Assembly: GCA_964408455.1 (NCBI GenBank)
Contig: CAYOZN010000022.1
Span: 35,337-99,336, forward strand
Length of the DNA: 64,000 nucleotides
From: CAYOZN01 sp964408455
Lineage (GTDB): Bacteria; Planctomycetota; Phycisphaerae; UBA1845; UTPLA1
Direction: 5' to 3'
Below the pieces are notes generated by a model. The model saw only the letters and a program-made list of their open reading frames with translations. It ran no database searches and had not been told where the DNA came from. The position numbers and the translations under genes were made by a program. Shown in pieces: positions 30,101 through 37,647 of the stretch (positions within the stretch are counted from its first letter, which is position 1; each line of letters opens with the position of its first letter).

Positions 30101-30888
30101 AGTTGACGGTCAAGCTCGCAGACGTCCAGCACAGCAGCCTCCCGGCGAATACGCCGCTGTCCTTCAGCCGCAATATCCGTTTCATCGTCAAGGATGGCGC
30201 GGATTGCGCGACCGAGGTGTGCGAGATGGTCACCTTCACCGGCAACGACGGCGACACGCCGACGGCAAACGTCAGCTTTTTCGTGGAGTGCGGCCCCTGG
30301 GTCGACGTGTGCGCCAAGGACGATCAGCTCACCATCTACGACACGGTCGGCCTTTCGGTCGCCGGGCCCGTGTTCGTCGGTTCGACCGATATCGAATTGC
30401 GCGGCGGCGATACCGACAACGACAGCGACGTCGATATCAACGACGTCACGTATTTCCTGTTCCGCTTCGGTTCGCTGAGTGCCGGCCTCAACGCGTGCCC
30501 GTTCGACGGCACGCGCGACGCCGACTTCAGTCTCAATGGCGCGATTGCCGGCGAGGACTTCACCATCCTCCAGGGCAACTGGCTGGAGGTCACCAGTTGT
30601 GTGTGCGCTCCGCCCTTCGTGGAGGACCCGGCCATACCGCCGGTCCGCGATCCGCGCAGACCGTCGAAGCGCATCCGCACGCGGCTCGCCGTTGCCGAGC
30701 TGACGCCGGAGATCGCGCGCAAGGTAGATTTGAATCGCGACGGCACGGTCGATTACCGCGACGTCGCCTTGTTCGAGCAGCGCCACGGCTTCGCGACGGA
30801 TCTGTCGCGGGCGATGCTCGAGACGGAGACACGCGGCGGTTCGCTGGATGCCGGTCCGGGCGCCGATGATTCCGTCGGACGTCGGTAG
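24124..30888 (+). CDS. Giant secreted beta-helix protein, paralogue with two inserted domains (2254 aa)
   Basis: A paralogue of the preceding gene. The signal peptide ends PPASA-A near residue 33, and a TFTASVDG...GYFTFDLDEP domain precedes the beta-helix. Residues about 479-660 (nt 25560-26100) look like a lamin-tail-type domain inserted into the helix and use AT-richer DNA than the rest. Helix repeats resume to about 1310, followed by a cohesin-like module at about 1319-1460. HYR-like domains follow, one split by an insert of about 233 aa (nt 28942-29640). The C-terminus has dockerin-like loops (DTDNDSDVDINDVTYFLF, DLNRDGTVDYRDVALFEQ) close to the neighbour's. The start at 24124 follows GCAAGGAGTG. 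The role is unknown; surface attachment or assembly is inferred. Confidence 0.85.
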   Translation: MFAGTMTQRSVRLGSYAACAMALVGFCPPASAANFRSFTFTASVDGPSSSLGGSLSGLVSDGDTITGYFTFDLDEPDDLGGPLAGRYSHVAGPASLYAAVNGVVFRTNPAAVSVDVIIFNDTDEAYAITSNNNLAGMGVGAPNIFDFQLERVGAGDVLTSDAQPTSPPNVLDFDPFSPMGTRLVIEQVGDYAIVAELLSIDSNDVVDNDGFATSFDCDAPTAVCFSTISAAIAALPSGSLIEVCPGTYVEDIEFPLGKDGMELAAKDPAPANTVIKGVANVASASFPLAVPNVHILADAIFIHGFTIQGPDPVAGFYSSGTVIGGDLVELADNAFEVTNAATLADISQGIQTYRDGINPGGGSVDGLWIHDNTFSHHGAGVAGYEAIFINHTLTDPTPAGSVTIESNVLSGMLLRGITSERSKTVVRRNQISTTLAPDTGGGLTDGESLQAVNIMDFDARDQQDVTIEENALGVPAAPPPATLIITGVIDGPISGGLPKAVELYATGAIPDLSIYGLGSANNGAASPGEEFGFPAGSASAGQFIYIATESSGFSTWFGFPPTHTNGTAPNINGDDVIELFENGNVIDVFGVLGLDGTGEPWEYTDGWAYRNSGTGPDGTTFILGNWSFSGVTALDDDEFNTNATATPPMPIGSYAPAAPGSGFTHGVRVGNSAGTQLLTNVSITNNFINGNHVGVLVRASGGGITVFENDLSGNTSLGADNTHATDLNASGNWWGDNTPASTAAATGANVDYTPWLHVGTDVGGVAADGFQGDFATLHVDDDGPQTGLAGRIQEGIDLVTASTVLVEAGTYLESDISVNKSVTIDGNGATRADVVIAPSVADDHTCSSFAGDAHHGFLLRSSDTLIRDLTIDGDAGFGGPGSLNFRQGIISDFNDANHPFNNNAADNVAIRNIWRRGFYWLGGTGHAITNFAAENCGVNCFEGCNVIFLDGDGDETTLDILIDNGVIDGGTTGICTNYTLVPVGDFNPRVEITEVDVLDTFVGMNLSGLSGDSLVDGNTIVGLPSDDDLGIVVQYALDSVTAHPGTVTLSNNVIDDCDQGIWLYHNEEADTPILVKDNDIAGPSTFAASVGIFMTDDGAPFTDEDAESYATISGNTIHGFETGIFMNRAGDAPAGGRDIVATIGGVGPSDGNSVKFGSTGVLVFDADGSASGYRARATILNNITSFTVNAVGIEVDGGSALLERNNLSGNTLAGLVVRNDGLVDAGDVDGADVTGLGSGTGLNGSSAGLNFLAGYNGTSTFAVIDENLDAAGNVDVQAESNFWGTIVLSEIEDVVDHTVDDAAQTLVLFDNPVSVPELVITAPAVCQNNGPTQVSVTLSMRNLPLAVHGYFATVEYDTATLSYNQAASAYLFEAVSEFPIHLGGPEPVEVSPGLIEANAARNLVPPNPGTDQDTDLATLVFDVIGCGSTTVGFGTPQGPFPSQVSFQGIGLSTDLVEDSFLIDTGNAPTITSAIATGGAAGPTCAQLVTLSAVVSDDCCIDLLNGAVVTASAAVTAGTASLSGESYNIVQSVAPNTVEITGSVTATLLNSCAATITFTINATDCCGNALTPAHTVDAVVEDISDPVFTTLPGALDVTIECDESLEPGILLGVTSPASGIAVYYNDNGLGENGDTNVAYFRAQTSYGNTNGAPFTFDTAALTGFGPLTWAGLFGQSAPTQFGLDFVLPAPTYDFSVSLPALTAYENFDNNILNRIAVGSITWAINDYKGGSPNGPANPATDVINSLLRSATPGNPLVDVTDVSISVSQAGPIFTANISGKFVSDDIIHWFTVGQPDSPTSNYSMDGDYYFSGTLTYDSTGDAGTDLIDFYSGSLTISANSPNTALGFPLAVDNCTLFPVITFSDMSTPGADCSVDQVVEVITRTWTATDDCGNDAQYIQTITVQDTTPPVVTDPADIVVVADAGGCDAFVTVPPLSATDNCSALTIVNSHTGTSDASGVYPQGTTNVTWTVTDACGNQSVVQHDVTVQALNEVQLTVKLADVQHSSLPANTPLSFSRNIRFIVKDGADCATEVCEMVTFTGNDGDTPTANVSFFVECGPWVDVCAKDDQLTIYDTVGLSVAGPVFVGSTDIELRGGDTDNDSDVDINDVTYFLFRFGSLSAGLNACPFDGTRDADFSLNGAIAGEDFTILQGNWLEVTSCVCAPPFVEDPAIPPVRDPRRPSKRIRTRLAVAELTPEIARKVDLNRDGTVDYRDVALFEQRHGFATDLSRAMLETETRGGSLDAGPGADDSVGRR

Positions 30889-30997
30889 AGTCTGAAGGAT
30901 TCGGCAACAACCCTGCCGGGCAGGCGCAATCCGCCCGGCGGGGTTTGTGCCATGTTGTGAGGCGTCGCGATGCATGCCGTCGAGAAGGGGCGATAGG

Positions 30998-33541
30998 ATG
31001 CGAGCAGAAACATATGTAAACGCCCGGCCCTCAGCGGGGCGACGCTGTGTCGCGGCGCTGTGCGTCGTGCTGTTCCTGGCGGCTCGCGCCTGGGCCGGAT
31101 CTGCACCGGTTCTGTCGCTGGAATTGGCGAACAGCTGTCCCGGCGATGCCAACGGTGCCGGCCCCGGAGACCTGATCACCGTCGAACTGCACATGCGCGA
31201 CGTGACCGAGCCGGTCGGCGGCTTCCAGGCCTTTCTGGCCTACGACGTGGCGCTCCTCCACTTCCGGGCCGATCTCAGCGCCTACACGATGACCCCCTTC
31301 CCCCTGCACGCCCAGCCGATGGCCTCGGTCGAGTCCGGCCCGGGCGAAATGGACCTGGACGGCGCGATCATGTTCGGCGCTTTGCCGGTCTCCGGCGATC
31401 ACAAGCTGGCCGATCTCGTATTCGAGGTGCAGCCCGGCGCCGACTGCCAGTCAACCGACGTGGTCTTCCGCCTCAATCCCCCGTTTGTCTCCGAGCTGAG
31501 CCTGGAGGGCGTGCCGGTTCCGACGTCGCTGTCGGACAGCCCGGTTTTTACGCTCGATGATACGCCGCCCGTGCTGACGACCGGCAGCATCGATGCGTGC
31601 TATCCAACGGCGCTCGCGGCGGAGACGGCCGCCCTTGCCGCGACCACCGCGCTGGACAACTGCACGCCGACGATCGATCTGGACTATTCGGCACTTGCTT
31701 CGGGCGATCCATGCAACGCGACAATCACCGTCAGCGTGGCGGACGACTGCGGCAACGTCGCCCAGTTCGATTACTTCACACGCATCGACAACTCCCCGCC
31801 GACCCTGATCAGCGGCCCGGCGGACATGGTCGTGATCGCCGCGCCGGGCACGTGCGAGGCCGTTGTCACCTTCGACGCGCCGGTCTTCGACGACGATTGC
31901 GATGTCGCGGCCCCCGCCGCACTGTGCATCCCGCCCAGCGGATCGGTCTTTCCGGCCGGCACGACTGCGGTTCTGTGTGCCGCGGAAGACGAATGCGGCA
32001 ACATGGCCTTCCATTCGTTCGACGTCACGGTGGAGGCAGATCGCAACCGGCTTGAACTGGAAATCGTCGACCCGCTGGCGTGCTATGCCGAAGGCGATGT
32101 CATCTGCGTAACTCTCTCCATGAAGTGCCTCGACCAGCCGGTGACCGGATTCAGCGCCTTCCTCGAATACGAGGCGGACCTGCTCGATTTTCTGCCGGGC
32201 GCCAGTTCCTACACGCTGTCGCCCTTCCCGGTGCACATCAGCAATCCCATTGCGGCAGTCGTCGCCGGGGACGACGGCATGATCGATCTCGACGGGGCGG
32301 TGTTCTTCGGCGGCAGCGGCACGCAGGCAGATGCCTTGCTGGCGACACTGTGCTTCCAGGTGCGGCCCGGCGCCGGCGGCCAGATTTACTCGATCGGCTT
32401 CCGCACGCCGCCGTCGCCAACGATTGACAGCGAGCTGAGCTTTGAGGGTGATCCCGTCCCGACCATTCTCGTCGAGGATGGCTCCCCCGTCCCGACGCCC
32501 ACGCTCTCGCTTGTGTCCATCACCGAGCGCGTATGCTACCAGCCCTACGACGTCATTTGCGTGGCGCTGCGAATGCGCTGCATGGGCGACCAGTTCGTCA
32601 CCGGCTTTAACGCATTCGTCGACTTTGACGCGGATGTGCTGGAATTCGATCCGGCCCTCAGTTCCTACACGATGTCGCCGTTTCCGATCCACATCGGCCC
32701 GCTGGTGGCCGATGGCGGCCGCATCACTGTGAATGGTTCGTCCCTGCCGCTCAGCCCCGGCACCAATGTCGATGCGCTGTTGGCCACGCTGTGCTTCCGC
32801 GTCCGAAAAATCTCGCCGGGCCAGCAGACGGCCATCGTCTTCGGCCCGCCGCCGACACCCACCATCGGCAACGAGTTCAGCCTGCTGGGCGTCCCCGTGC
32901 CCGCGGCGCTCGACGACGCGTTGATCCTGACGCAGAGCACCCTCGGGCTTCGGCTCTGTGCCGACGAAGGCGGCCTCGTGTGCGTTTATCTGGAGGCAAC
33001 CTGTCTCGAACAGCCGGTGACCGGCTTCCGCGCCTTTCTCGAGTACAATAACGACGTGCTGGAATTCCAGCCGGTCAGCGGCTACGAGCCGGTGCCGTTC
33101 ACCGTTCACGACAACGATCCCATCGCGCCCGTCATCATGGGCTCAAGCGGGTTCGTCGATCTGGATGGGGCGCTGCCGCCCATGACGCCGGGCGTCATCG
33201 ATGACACGGTGCTGGCATCCATTTGTTTTGACGCGCGAGCGGGTTTCGAAGACGTGCCCACCGCCGTCGTGTTTCGCGCGCCGCCCGCGCCGGGCGTGGA
33301 TAGCGAGTTTCTGGTGGATGGCATGCCCATCGCAACCTACGTGCGGGATTCGGTCCTGTTTGCCCGACCGGGAGATCTGAACCTCGACGGCCAGCTCGAC
33401 GAAGGAGATGCAATGGTGCTTGCCGATGTGCTGGTCGGCGCCGATCCCGATAGAGGCCGGCGCGAGCGGGCGGATCTGAACTGCGATGGCACGACCAACG
33501 GCGCCGATATCCAGCCGCTGGTGGACCTGATCCTGCCGTAA
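30998..33541 (+). CDS. Secreted protein with four cohesin-like modules and C-terminal dockerin-like module (847 aa)
   Basis: Start ATG 30998 follows GAAGGGGCGATAGG and gives a signal peptide ending ARAWA-G near residue 33. Four cohesin-like modules of about 135-160 aa follow, each with a GFxAFLxY/F strand and most with an S-x-Y-T-x-[ST]-P-F-P-x-H signature (YTMTPFPLH, YTLSPFPVH, YTMSPFPIH, weaker VPFTVH). A C-rich DNC/CGN module plus an HYR-like domain separate modules 1 and 2. The last 60 residues are dockerin-like (DLNLDGQLDEGDAM, DLNCDGTTNGADIQPLVDL). In anaerobic cellulolytic bacteria cohesins bind dockerins in enzyme scaffolds. Here it is a candidate surface scaffold for the neighbouring dockerin proteins, which is an inference. 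Confidence 0.82.
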   Translation: MRAETYVNARPSAGRRCVAALCVVLFLAARAWAGSAPVLSLELANSCPGDANGAGPGDLITVELHMRDVTEPVGGFQAFLAYDVALLHFRADLSAYTMTPFPLHAQPMASVESGPGEMDLDGAIMFGALPVSGDHKLADLVFEVQPGADCQSTDVVFRLNPPFVSELSLEGVPVPTSLSDSPVFTLDDTPPVLTTGSIDACYPTALAAETAALAATTALDNCTPTIDLDYSALASGDPCNATITVSVADDCGNVAQFDYFTRIDNSPPTLISGPADMVVIAAPGTCEAVVTFDAPVFDDDCDVAAPAALCIPPSGSVFPAGTTAVLCAAEDECGNMAFHSFDVTVEADRNRLELEIVDPLACYAEGDVICVTLSMKCLDQPVTGFSAFLEYEADLLDFLPGASSYTLSPFPVHISNPIAAVVAGDDGMIDLDGAVFFGGSGTQADALLATLCFQVRPGAGGQIYSIGFRTPPSPTIDSELSFEGDPVPTILVEDGSPVPTPTLSLVSITERVCYQPYDVICVALRMRCMGDQFVTGFNAFVDFDADVLEFDPALSSYTMSPFPIHIGPLVADGGRITVNGSSLPLSPGTNVDALLATLCFRVRKISPGQQTAIVFGPPPTPTIGNEFSLLGVPVPAALDDALILTQSTLGLRLCADEGGLVCVYLEATCLEQPVTGFRAFLEYNNDVLEFQPVSGYEPVPFTVHDNDPIAPVIMGSSGFVDLDGALPPMTPGVIDDTVLASICFDARAGFEDVPTAVVFRAPPAPGVDSEFLVDGMPIATYVRDSVLFARPGDLNLDGQLDEGDAMVLADVLVGADPDRGRRERADLNCDGTTNGADIQPLVDLILP

Positions 33542-33584
33542 GCGGGTGCGCCGCCGCGAGGCGGGCTCCGAAGGGGATGTGTAC

Positions 33585-34487
33585 ATGAAGCGTCTCGGCC
33601 GAATCCTGCCGGTCTTCCTTGCCATAAGCGGTCTGCTGCCAGGCGCCCGCGCGCATGCCAACATCGATCTGGTCTTCAGCCCCAACGCGACAACCGTCAA
33701 TGTGAATGATGTCATCGAAGTCGAGCTCTACGCCGTATCGGACAGCGACGTGGGGCAGAGGTTCTCGTTCGTCGATGCCCTGCTGTACTGGGACGAGACC
33801 AGGCTCGAACTGCTCGGGCACGATCCGGCCTTTTGCTTTAATGCCACGTTCTTTCTCTGCGGCTTCCTGCCCGACCCGGATGATCTGAACGATGGCAGCG
33901 GTTCGCCCAACCTTCCGGTGAATGACGGGGATGCGCTCTACACCGCCCTCAGTAACGCCGACCCGGACCTTCGCCCCACCGCTCCGCCTCCGCCCGGCCT
34001 GCTGGTGACGACATTTCAGTTTCGCGCCATCGCGCCGGCGAACGACACCGTGCTCTTTCTTCAGCCGCAGTTCGACGGCGGCTTTGCCCGCACGCGCGTG
34101 TTCGAAGTCGGCAATGTCGACGTGACGGGCGATATCTCGGACGGCATCATTCACGTGAAGATCTGCTCCACCGACGGGCCCGACGGCGACGGCGACGGTG
34201 TGGGCGACGATTGCGATGCTTGTCCCGGCTTCAACGACGCGGTCGATTTCGACGAGGACGGCCTCCCCGATGCCTGCGATCCCTGCCCTTTCCTGCCCGA
34301 TACCGGTGTGCTGGAGGGTGACGTCAACGACGACGGGGAGATCGATCCCGCCGATATTTCGCCCTTCATCGATGTGCTGCTGGGAACGGACACCGACCCG
34401 GAGCATATCCTGCGATCCGATCTTAATTGCGATTCCGCGGCAAACGGGCTCGACATCCAGCCGTTTGTCGATCTGCTCCTGATCTGA
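33585..34487 (+). CDS. Secreted cohesin-like/dockerin protein (300 aa)
   Basis: The start at 33585 (MKRLGRILPVF) gives a signal peptide ending ARAHA-N near residue 25. One beta-sandwich module (VNDVIEVELYAVSDSD, FSFVDALLYWDETRLELLGH) resembles cohesin/carbohydrate-binding folds. An Asp-rich calcium-type stretch follows (DGDGDGVGDDCDACPG, DEDGLPDACDPCP). The last 60 residues carry dockerin-like loops (DVNDDGEIDPADISPFIDVL, DLNCDSAANGLDIQPFVDLL). It is 43 bp after the previous gene and shares its C-terminal style, so it is the fourth member of the secreted locus. No enzymatic domain is visible. Confidence 0.78.
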   Translation: MKRLGRILPVFLAISGLLPGARAHANIDLVFSPNATTVNVNDVIEVELYAVSDSDVGQRFSFVDALLYWDETRLELLGHDPAFCFNATFFLCGFLPDPDDLNDGSGSPNLPVNDGDALYTALSNADPDLRPTAPPPPGLLVTTFQFRAIAPANDTVLFLQPQFDGGFARTRVFEVGNVDVTGDISDGIIHVKICSTDGPDGDGDGVGDDCDACPGFNDAVDFDEDGLPDACDPCPFLPDTGVLEGDVNDDGEIDPADISPFIDVLLGTDTDPEHILRSDLNCDSAANGLDIQPFVDLLLI

Positions 34488-34556
34488 TCCGCTTCGGGCC
34501 CGGCGGGGAGTGTTGACGGCTGCTGGTATTCCGCCGTTTCCCATATAACACCCTGC

Positions 34557-36074
34557 ATGTCGTCGGCACTCGACCGCCTTGGTGGCTTCTTCACGCGCTG
34601 GACCCAGCGGCTGCTGCCGGACCCGATGGTGCTGGCGTGCCTGCTATCGCTCGCGGTCATGGTCCTTGCGCTGATCCACGCGTCCGCCGGCGCGCCCCCG
34701 GAGGGCGCAGCGATTGCGGATCGATCGCTGCCGACGCGCATCGTCGACGTCATCGAAATCTGGTTTCGTGGGCTGTGGGCCGAGTCTTTCCTGCGCTTTG
34801 CTCTCCAGATGTGCCTGATCCTGCTGACCGGCTACGGACTGGCGCAGTCGCCGCCGGCGGTGGCTTTTCTGCGCTGGGCTGCGTCGCAGGTGCGGAGTAA
34901 CCGGGCGGCGGTGCTGAGTGTCACGGCCGTGTCATGCATGGGTTGCTGGATCAACTGGGGCTTCGGCCTGATCGCCGCGGGGCTGTTCGCGGCCGAGATT
35001 CGCCGCGAGTTCGCCCGCAGGCGGCGGCCGTGCCAGTATGCCCTGGTGGTCGCCGGGGCGTACGCCGGCATGATGATCTGGCACGGCGGCCTGTCCGGCT
35101 CGGCCCCGCTCGAGGCGGCCGGCAAGGGCGTGACCATCCAGCGGAGGACCGGGGCAGGCGTCACGGCGGTGACGCTCGAGCCGATCAACATCCGCCGAAC
35201 GCTGGTTTCTCCCGGCAACCTGGCGCTTTCGGTGCTGCTCATCGGCGGCATCCCCGTGCTCTTTCGCGCGATGGCCCGCTGCGATGAGGATCTGCATGAT
35301 GCCCACGTGTTCGCCGACGTTCCGCGGCCGGGAGGCCCGGCAGCGCACGCCTCGACCTCGGTTGCAACAACGCGCACGGCCACCATTCCGATACCCGCCG
35401 ACCAGGCCACGCCAGGCGAAGGACCTGCCGCTCGTATCGGCCGTGCCCGCACGCTGTCGCTGGTGGTCGCGCTGGTCATACTGTCGGCCATGGCCCGGCT
35501 GCTGGCGACGCAGGGCGTGGCGGCGGTGAATCTGAACTTCGTCATCGCCGCATTCCTGTCGCTGGGGCTGCTGCTGCATCGCAACCTGCTGGAATATGTC
35601 GCCGCGGTGGCACAGGGCGGGGCCGCGGTGACCGGCATCATCCTCCAGTTCCCGCTCTACAGCGGCATCCAGTCGGTCATGGGCGAGAGCGGGCTGGGTC
35701 TGGCCGTGTCGCAGACCGCGGTGCATGCATCGTCCTGGCTTTCGTCGCACGCCGGCGTCGGCGCAGACATCACCTTTCCAATCGCGACGTTCCTGAGCGC
35801 CGGGCTGGTGAATCTCTTCGTGCCGTCCGGCGGCGGGCAGTGGATCGTGCAGGGTCCGCTGATGTGCGGGGCCGCCGATGCGCTCGGGTTGCCCGTCGAG
35901 CAGGCGGTGATGGCGATCGCCTACGGGGACCAGTGGACCAACATGATCCAGCCATTCTGGGCGATACCGATCATGGGGCTGACGGGGGTGAATGTGCGGG
36001 AGTTTATGGGGTATTGTGCCCTGTTGTGCCTGCTGGCGGGGCCGGTGTTTGGGATTGCCGTGGTCCTCTTGTAG
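34557..36074 (+). CDS. atoE: AtoE-type short-chain fatty acid transporter
   Basis: A 505-aa multi-pass inner-membrane protein with about 10-12 hydrophobic segments. It opens with MSSALDRLGGFFTRWTQRLL and includes WFRGLWAESFLRFALQMCLI, SCMGCWINWGFGLIAAGLFA and a C-terminal FVPSGGGQWIVQGPLM motif, all typical of the AtoE/SCFA transporter family. It probably imports short-chain fatty acids such as acetoacetate or butyrate. A cytoplasmic loop of about 60 residues near 245-290 is rich in Ala, Pro and Thr. No atoDAB-type CoA-transferase genes are adjacent, so the substrate is inferred from the family. Confidence 0.85.
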   Translation: MSSALDRLGGFFTRWTQRLLPDPMVLACLLSLAVMVLALIHASAGAPPEGAAIADRSLPTRIVDVIEIWFRGLWAESFLRFALQMCLILLTGYGLAQSPPAVAFLRWAASQVRSNRAAVLSVTAVSCMGCWINWGFGLIAAGLFAAEIRREFARRRRPCQYALVVAGAYAGMMIWHGGLSGSAPLEAAGKGVTIQRRTGAGVTAVTLEPINIRRTLVSPGNLALSVLLIGGIPVLFRAMARCDEDLHDAHVFADVPRPGGPAAHASTSVATTRTATIPIPADQATPGEGPAARIGRARTLSLVVALVILSAMARLLATQGVAAVNLNFVIAAFLSLGLLLHRNLLEYVAAVAQGGAAVTGIILQFPLYSGIQSVMGESGLGLAVSQTAVHASSWLSSHAGVGADITFPIATFLSAGLVNLFVPSGGGQWIVQGPLMCGAADALGLPVEQAVMAIAYGDQWTNMIQPFWAIPIMGLTGVNVREFMGYCALLCLLAGPVFGIAVVLL

Positions 36075-36075
36075 A

Positions 36076-36324
36076 GGGGACGTGGGAGGGACACGGGGAC
36101 GCGGAGACCCGGGGACGAGGTGATCGACTCGTTGCGGCAGGGCGACGCCGCACGTTCAACTCATCGCGTTTTGTCTTTGCGATCGCGTGACTTCACATCG
36201 CCATGCCGTTGTGACACCGGCTCGGCATCCAGCGCATTCTGCCAAATGTGCAGTTCATTGACTGAACGCATGCTCGCCGTCGCCATCTCCGTGTCTCCGC
36301 GTCTCCGCATCTCCGCATCTCCGC
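36076..36324. repeat. Intergenic element bounded by complementary GGAGAC-rich and TCTCCGC-rich runs
   Basis: Five 8-bp units of the form NTCTCCGY lie in tandem at 36285-36324. A complementary-type G-rich run (ACGGGGACGCGGAGAC) lies at about 36090-36119. The two arms could pair across about 165 bp. It fills the gap between the convergent transporter and carbonic-anhydrase genes. Confidence 0.55.
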
Positions 36325-36329
36325 GTCAT

Positions 36330-36857
36330 CTATTTCGCAGCCGCCGCATTCGGATACTCCCCCGCCGCGTGGCGTTTGCCCAGCTCGATGTAGTTGCTCA
36401 CCACGTATTGCATATATTTCCGCTCGTTCTCCGTCACGTCGCGGACGATCTTCGCGGGCAGGCCCATGACCATCTTGCCGTCAGGGATCCTGGTGTCGGG
36501 CGGGACGAGGGCGCCGGCGGCGATGATGCAGTGTTCGCCGATGTCGCAGCCATCCAGCACGATGGCGCCGATGCCGATCAGGCTGCCGCGGCCGACGCGG
36601 GTGCAGTGAACGACGGCACGGTGGCCGAGGCTCACATCCGCCTCGATCGAAAGGTCCACGCCGCCGCGGGTGTGGATGATGCTGCCATCCTGCACGTTGA
36701 CGCGATCGCCGATGGAGATACGCGAGACGTCGCCGCGGATCATGACGTGGTGCATGATGGTCACGTCGTCGCCGACGGTGACCGCACCGGCGACGTAGGA
36801 CGTGGGGGCGATGTAGACGTTTTTGCCGAGCTTGACCTTGCCGGATTGGATGATCAT
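36330..36857 (-). CDS. Gamma-class carbonic anhydrase family protein
   Basis: A 175-aa left-handed beta-helix protein with hexapeptide repeats (VGDDVTIMHHVMIRGDVSRI). It retains RVNVQDGSIIH and SLGHRAVVHCTRVG, which hold the zinc-ligand histidines in gamma carbonic anhydrases. A C-terminal helix (NERKYMQYVVSNYIELGKRH) packs against the coil in the family. Enzymatic CO2 hydration is likely, but many YrdA/PaaY-like members have no proven activity. The gene lies 48 bp beyond the globin stop on the same strand and is probably co-transcribed with it. Confidence 0.88.
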   Translation of the reverse strand: MIIQSGKVKLGKNVYIAPTSYVAGAVTVGDDVTIMHHVMIRGDVSRISIGDRVNVQDGSIIHTRGGVDLSIEADVSLGHRAVVHCTRVGRGSLIGIGAIVLDGCDIGEHCIIAAGALVPPDTRIPDGKMVMGLPAKIVRDVTENERKYMQYVVSNYIELGKRHAAGEYPNAAAAK

Positions 36858-36905
36858 GCGGCGGATGTTACGGCAAGTCGCGCGTGGCGAACAGCGCGCT
36901 CGTGC

Positions 36906-37367
36906 CTAAAGCGATGCCGCGCGGGCGACTTCCCGCGTCTTGTACTTGGGCGACTTGGTCTCCACGGCGTGGCCTTCGAGCATGATGCCGGCGACGTCGT
37001 CGAGCACGGCGGTCCAGTCCAACGTGAGCTGATCGCTCCAGTCCCGCGCCGACATATCGCGCATGACGCCGATGAGCGTGTCGCGGAAGATCGGATAGTG
37101 ATCGGGCGCGGCGTCGTAGGAGGCGTGACGGCGGCCCATCTCGAAGATGATTTCGCGAATGCGGCTGGAGCTGCGCAGGTTCTTTGCGACCAGCACGATG
37201 GCCGAGAGCAGCTTTCGCTTCTGCGTCGTGAGATCCTCGGCGAACAGCTCCCGCAGCTGCGGGTGGCTGGAGAACAGGTGGGCATAGAAGCGGTCGACGA
37301 GTTCCGACCCGCGCGGGGCGAGCTGGTTGAAGCTTTTTTCCAGGCGGGCGATGGCATCGTTGATCAT
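36906..37367 (-). CDS. Globin-family haem protein
   Basis: A 153-aa single-domain globin. It opens INDAIARLEKSFNQLAPRGSE and has RFYAHLFSSHPQLRELFAED (B-C-D helices). An LLSAIVLVAKNLRSSSRIRE segment corresponds to E, and the proximal-side GRRHASYDAAPDHYPIFRDT carries the candidate proximal histidine. The fold matches flavohaemoglobin-type N-terminal globins without the reductase part. It would bind O2 or NO for detoxification or sensing. The start at 37367 is chosen over the long upstream extension, which is arginine-rich non-globin sequence. It is divergent from the ArsC-like gene. Confidence 0.85.
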   Translation of the reverse strand: MINDAIARLEKSFNQLAPRGSELVDRFYAHLFSSHPQLRELFAEDLTTQKRKLLSAIVLVAKNLRSSSRIREIIFEMGRRHASYDAAPDHYPIFRDTLIGVMRDMSARDWSDQLTLDWTAVLDDVAGIMLEGHAVETKSPKYKTREVARAASL

Positions 37368-37647
37368 AGTAGATTCCCTGCGATCAAGCCGGCCGCGGCT
37401 TCGCACGGCGACGCGCCGGCGGCAGGCCGAGATCGGCGAGGCACGACTGCCGGCCGGACGGCGACGACACGCGTGCGGCGCGGCCAACACGATATCGACC
37501 GGCACGGCCGACGACATCAAAGTCGGTGCACACGACCGAGAACGTCGGCCCGCGAATTGCGGCGGCACGGGCGTCGACCGCCTTGCCGGTGCCGAAATCG
37601 GTTTTACACTCTGCGGTTCTGGCAGCGGACAAGCAGGAGGACGAACG

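Noticed and set aside
29617..33109. Long minus-strand frames (525 and 552 codons)
   Set aside because: Antisense to the second giant gene and the cohesin-like protein gene; no signal peptide or domain.
17683..34487. Cellulosome for plant-fibre degradation
   Set aside because: Cohesin-like and dockerin-like modules are present, but no glycoside hydrolase, carbohydrate esterase or clear carbohydrate-binding domain is visible, so a cellulosome is not supported.
37376..37647. Plus-strand coding sequence upstream of the ArsC-like start
   Set aside because: Arg-rich and motif-free, while AGGAGG stands directly before the start at 37648.
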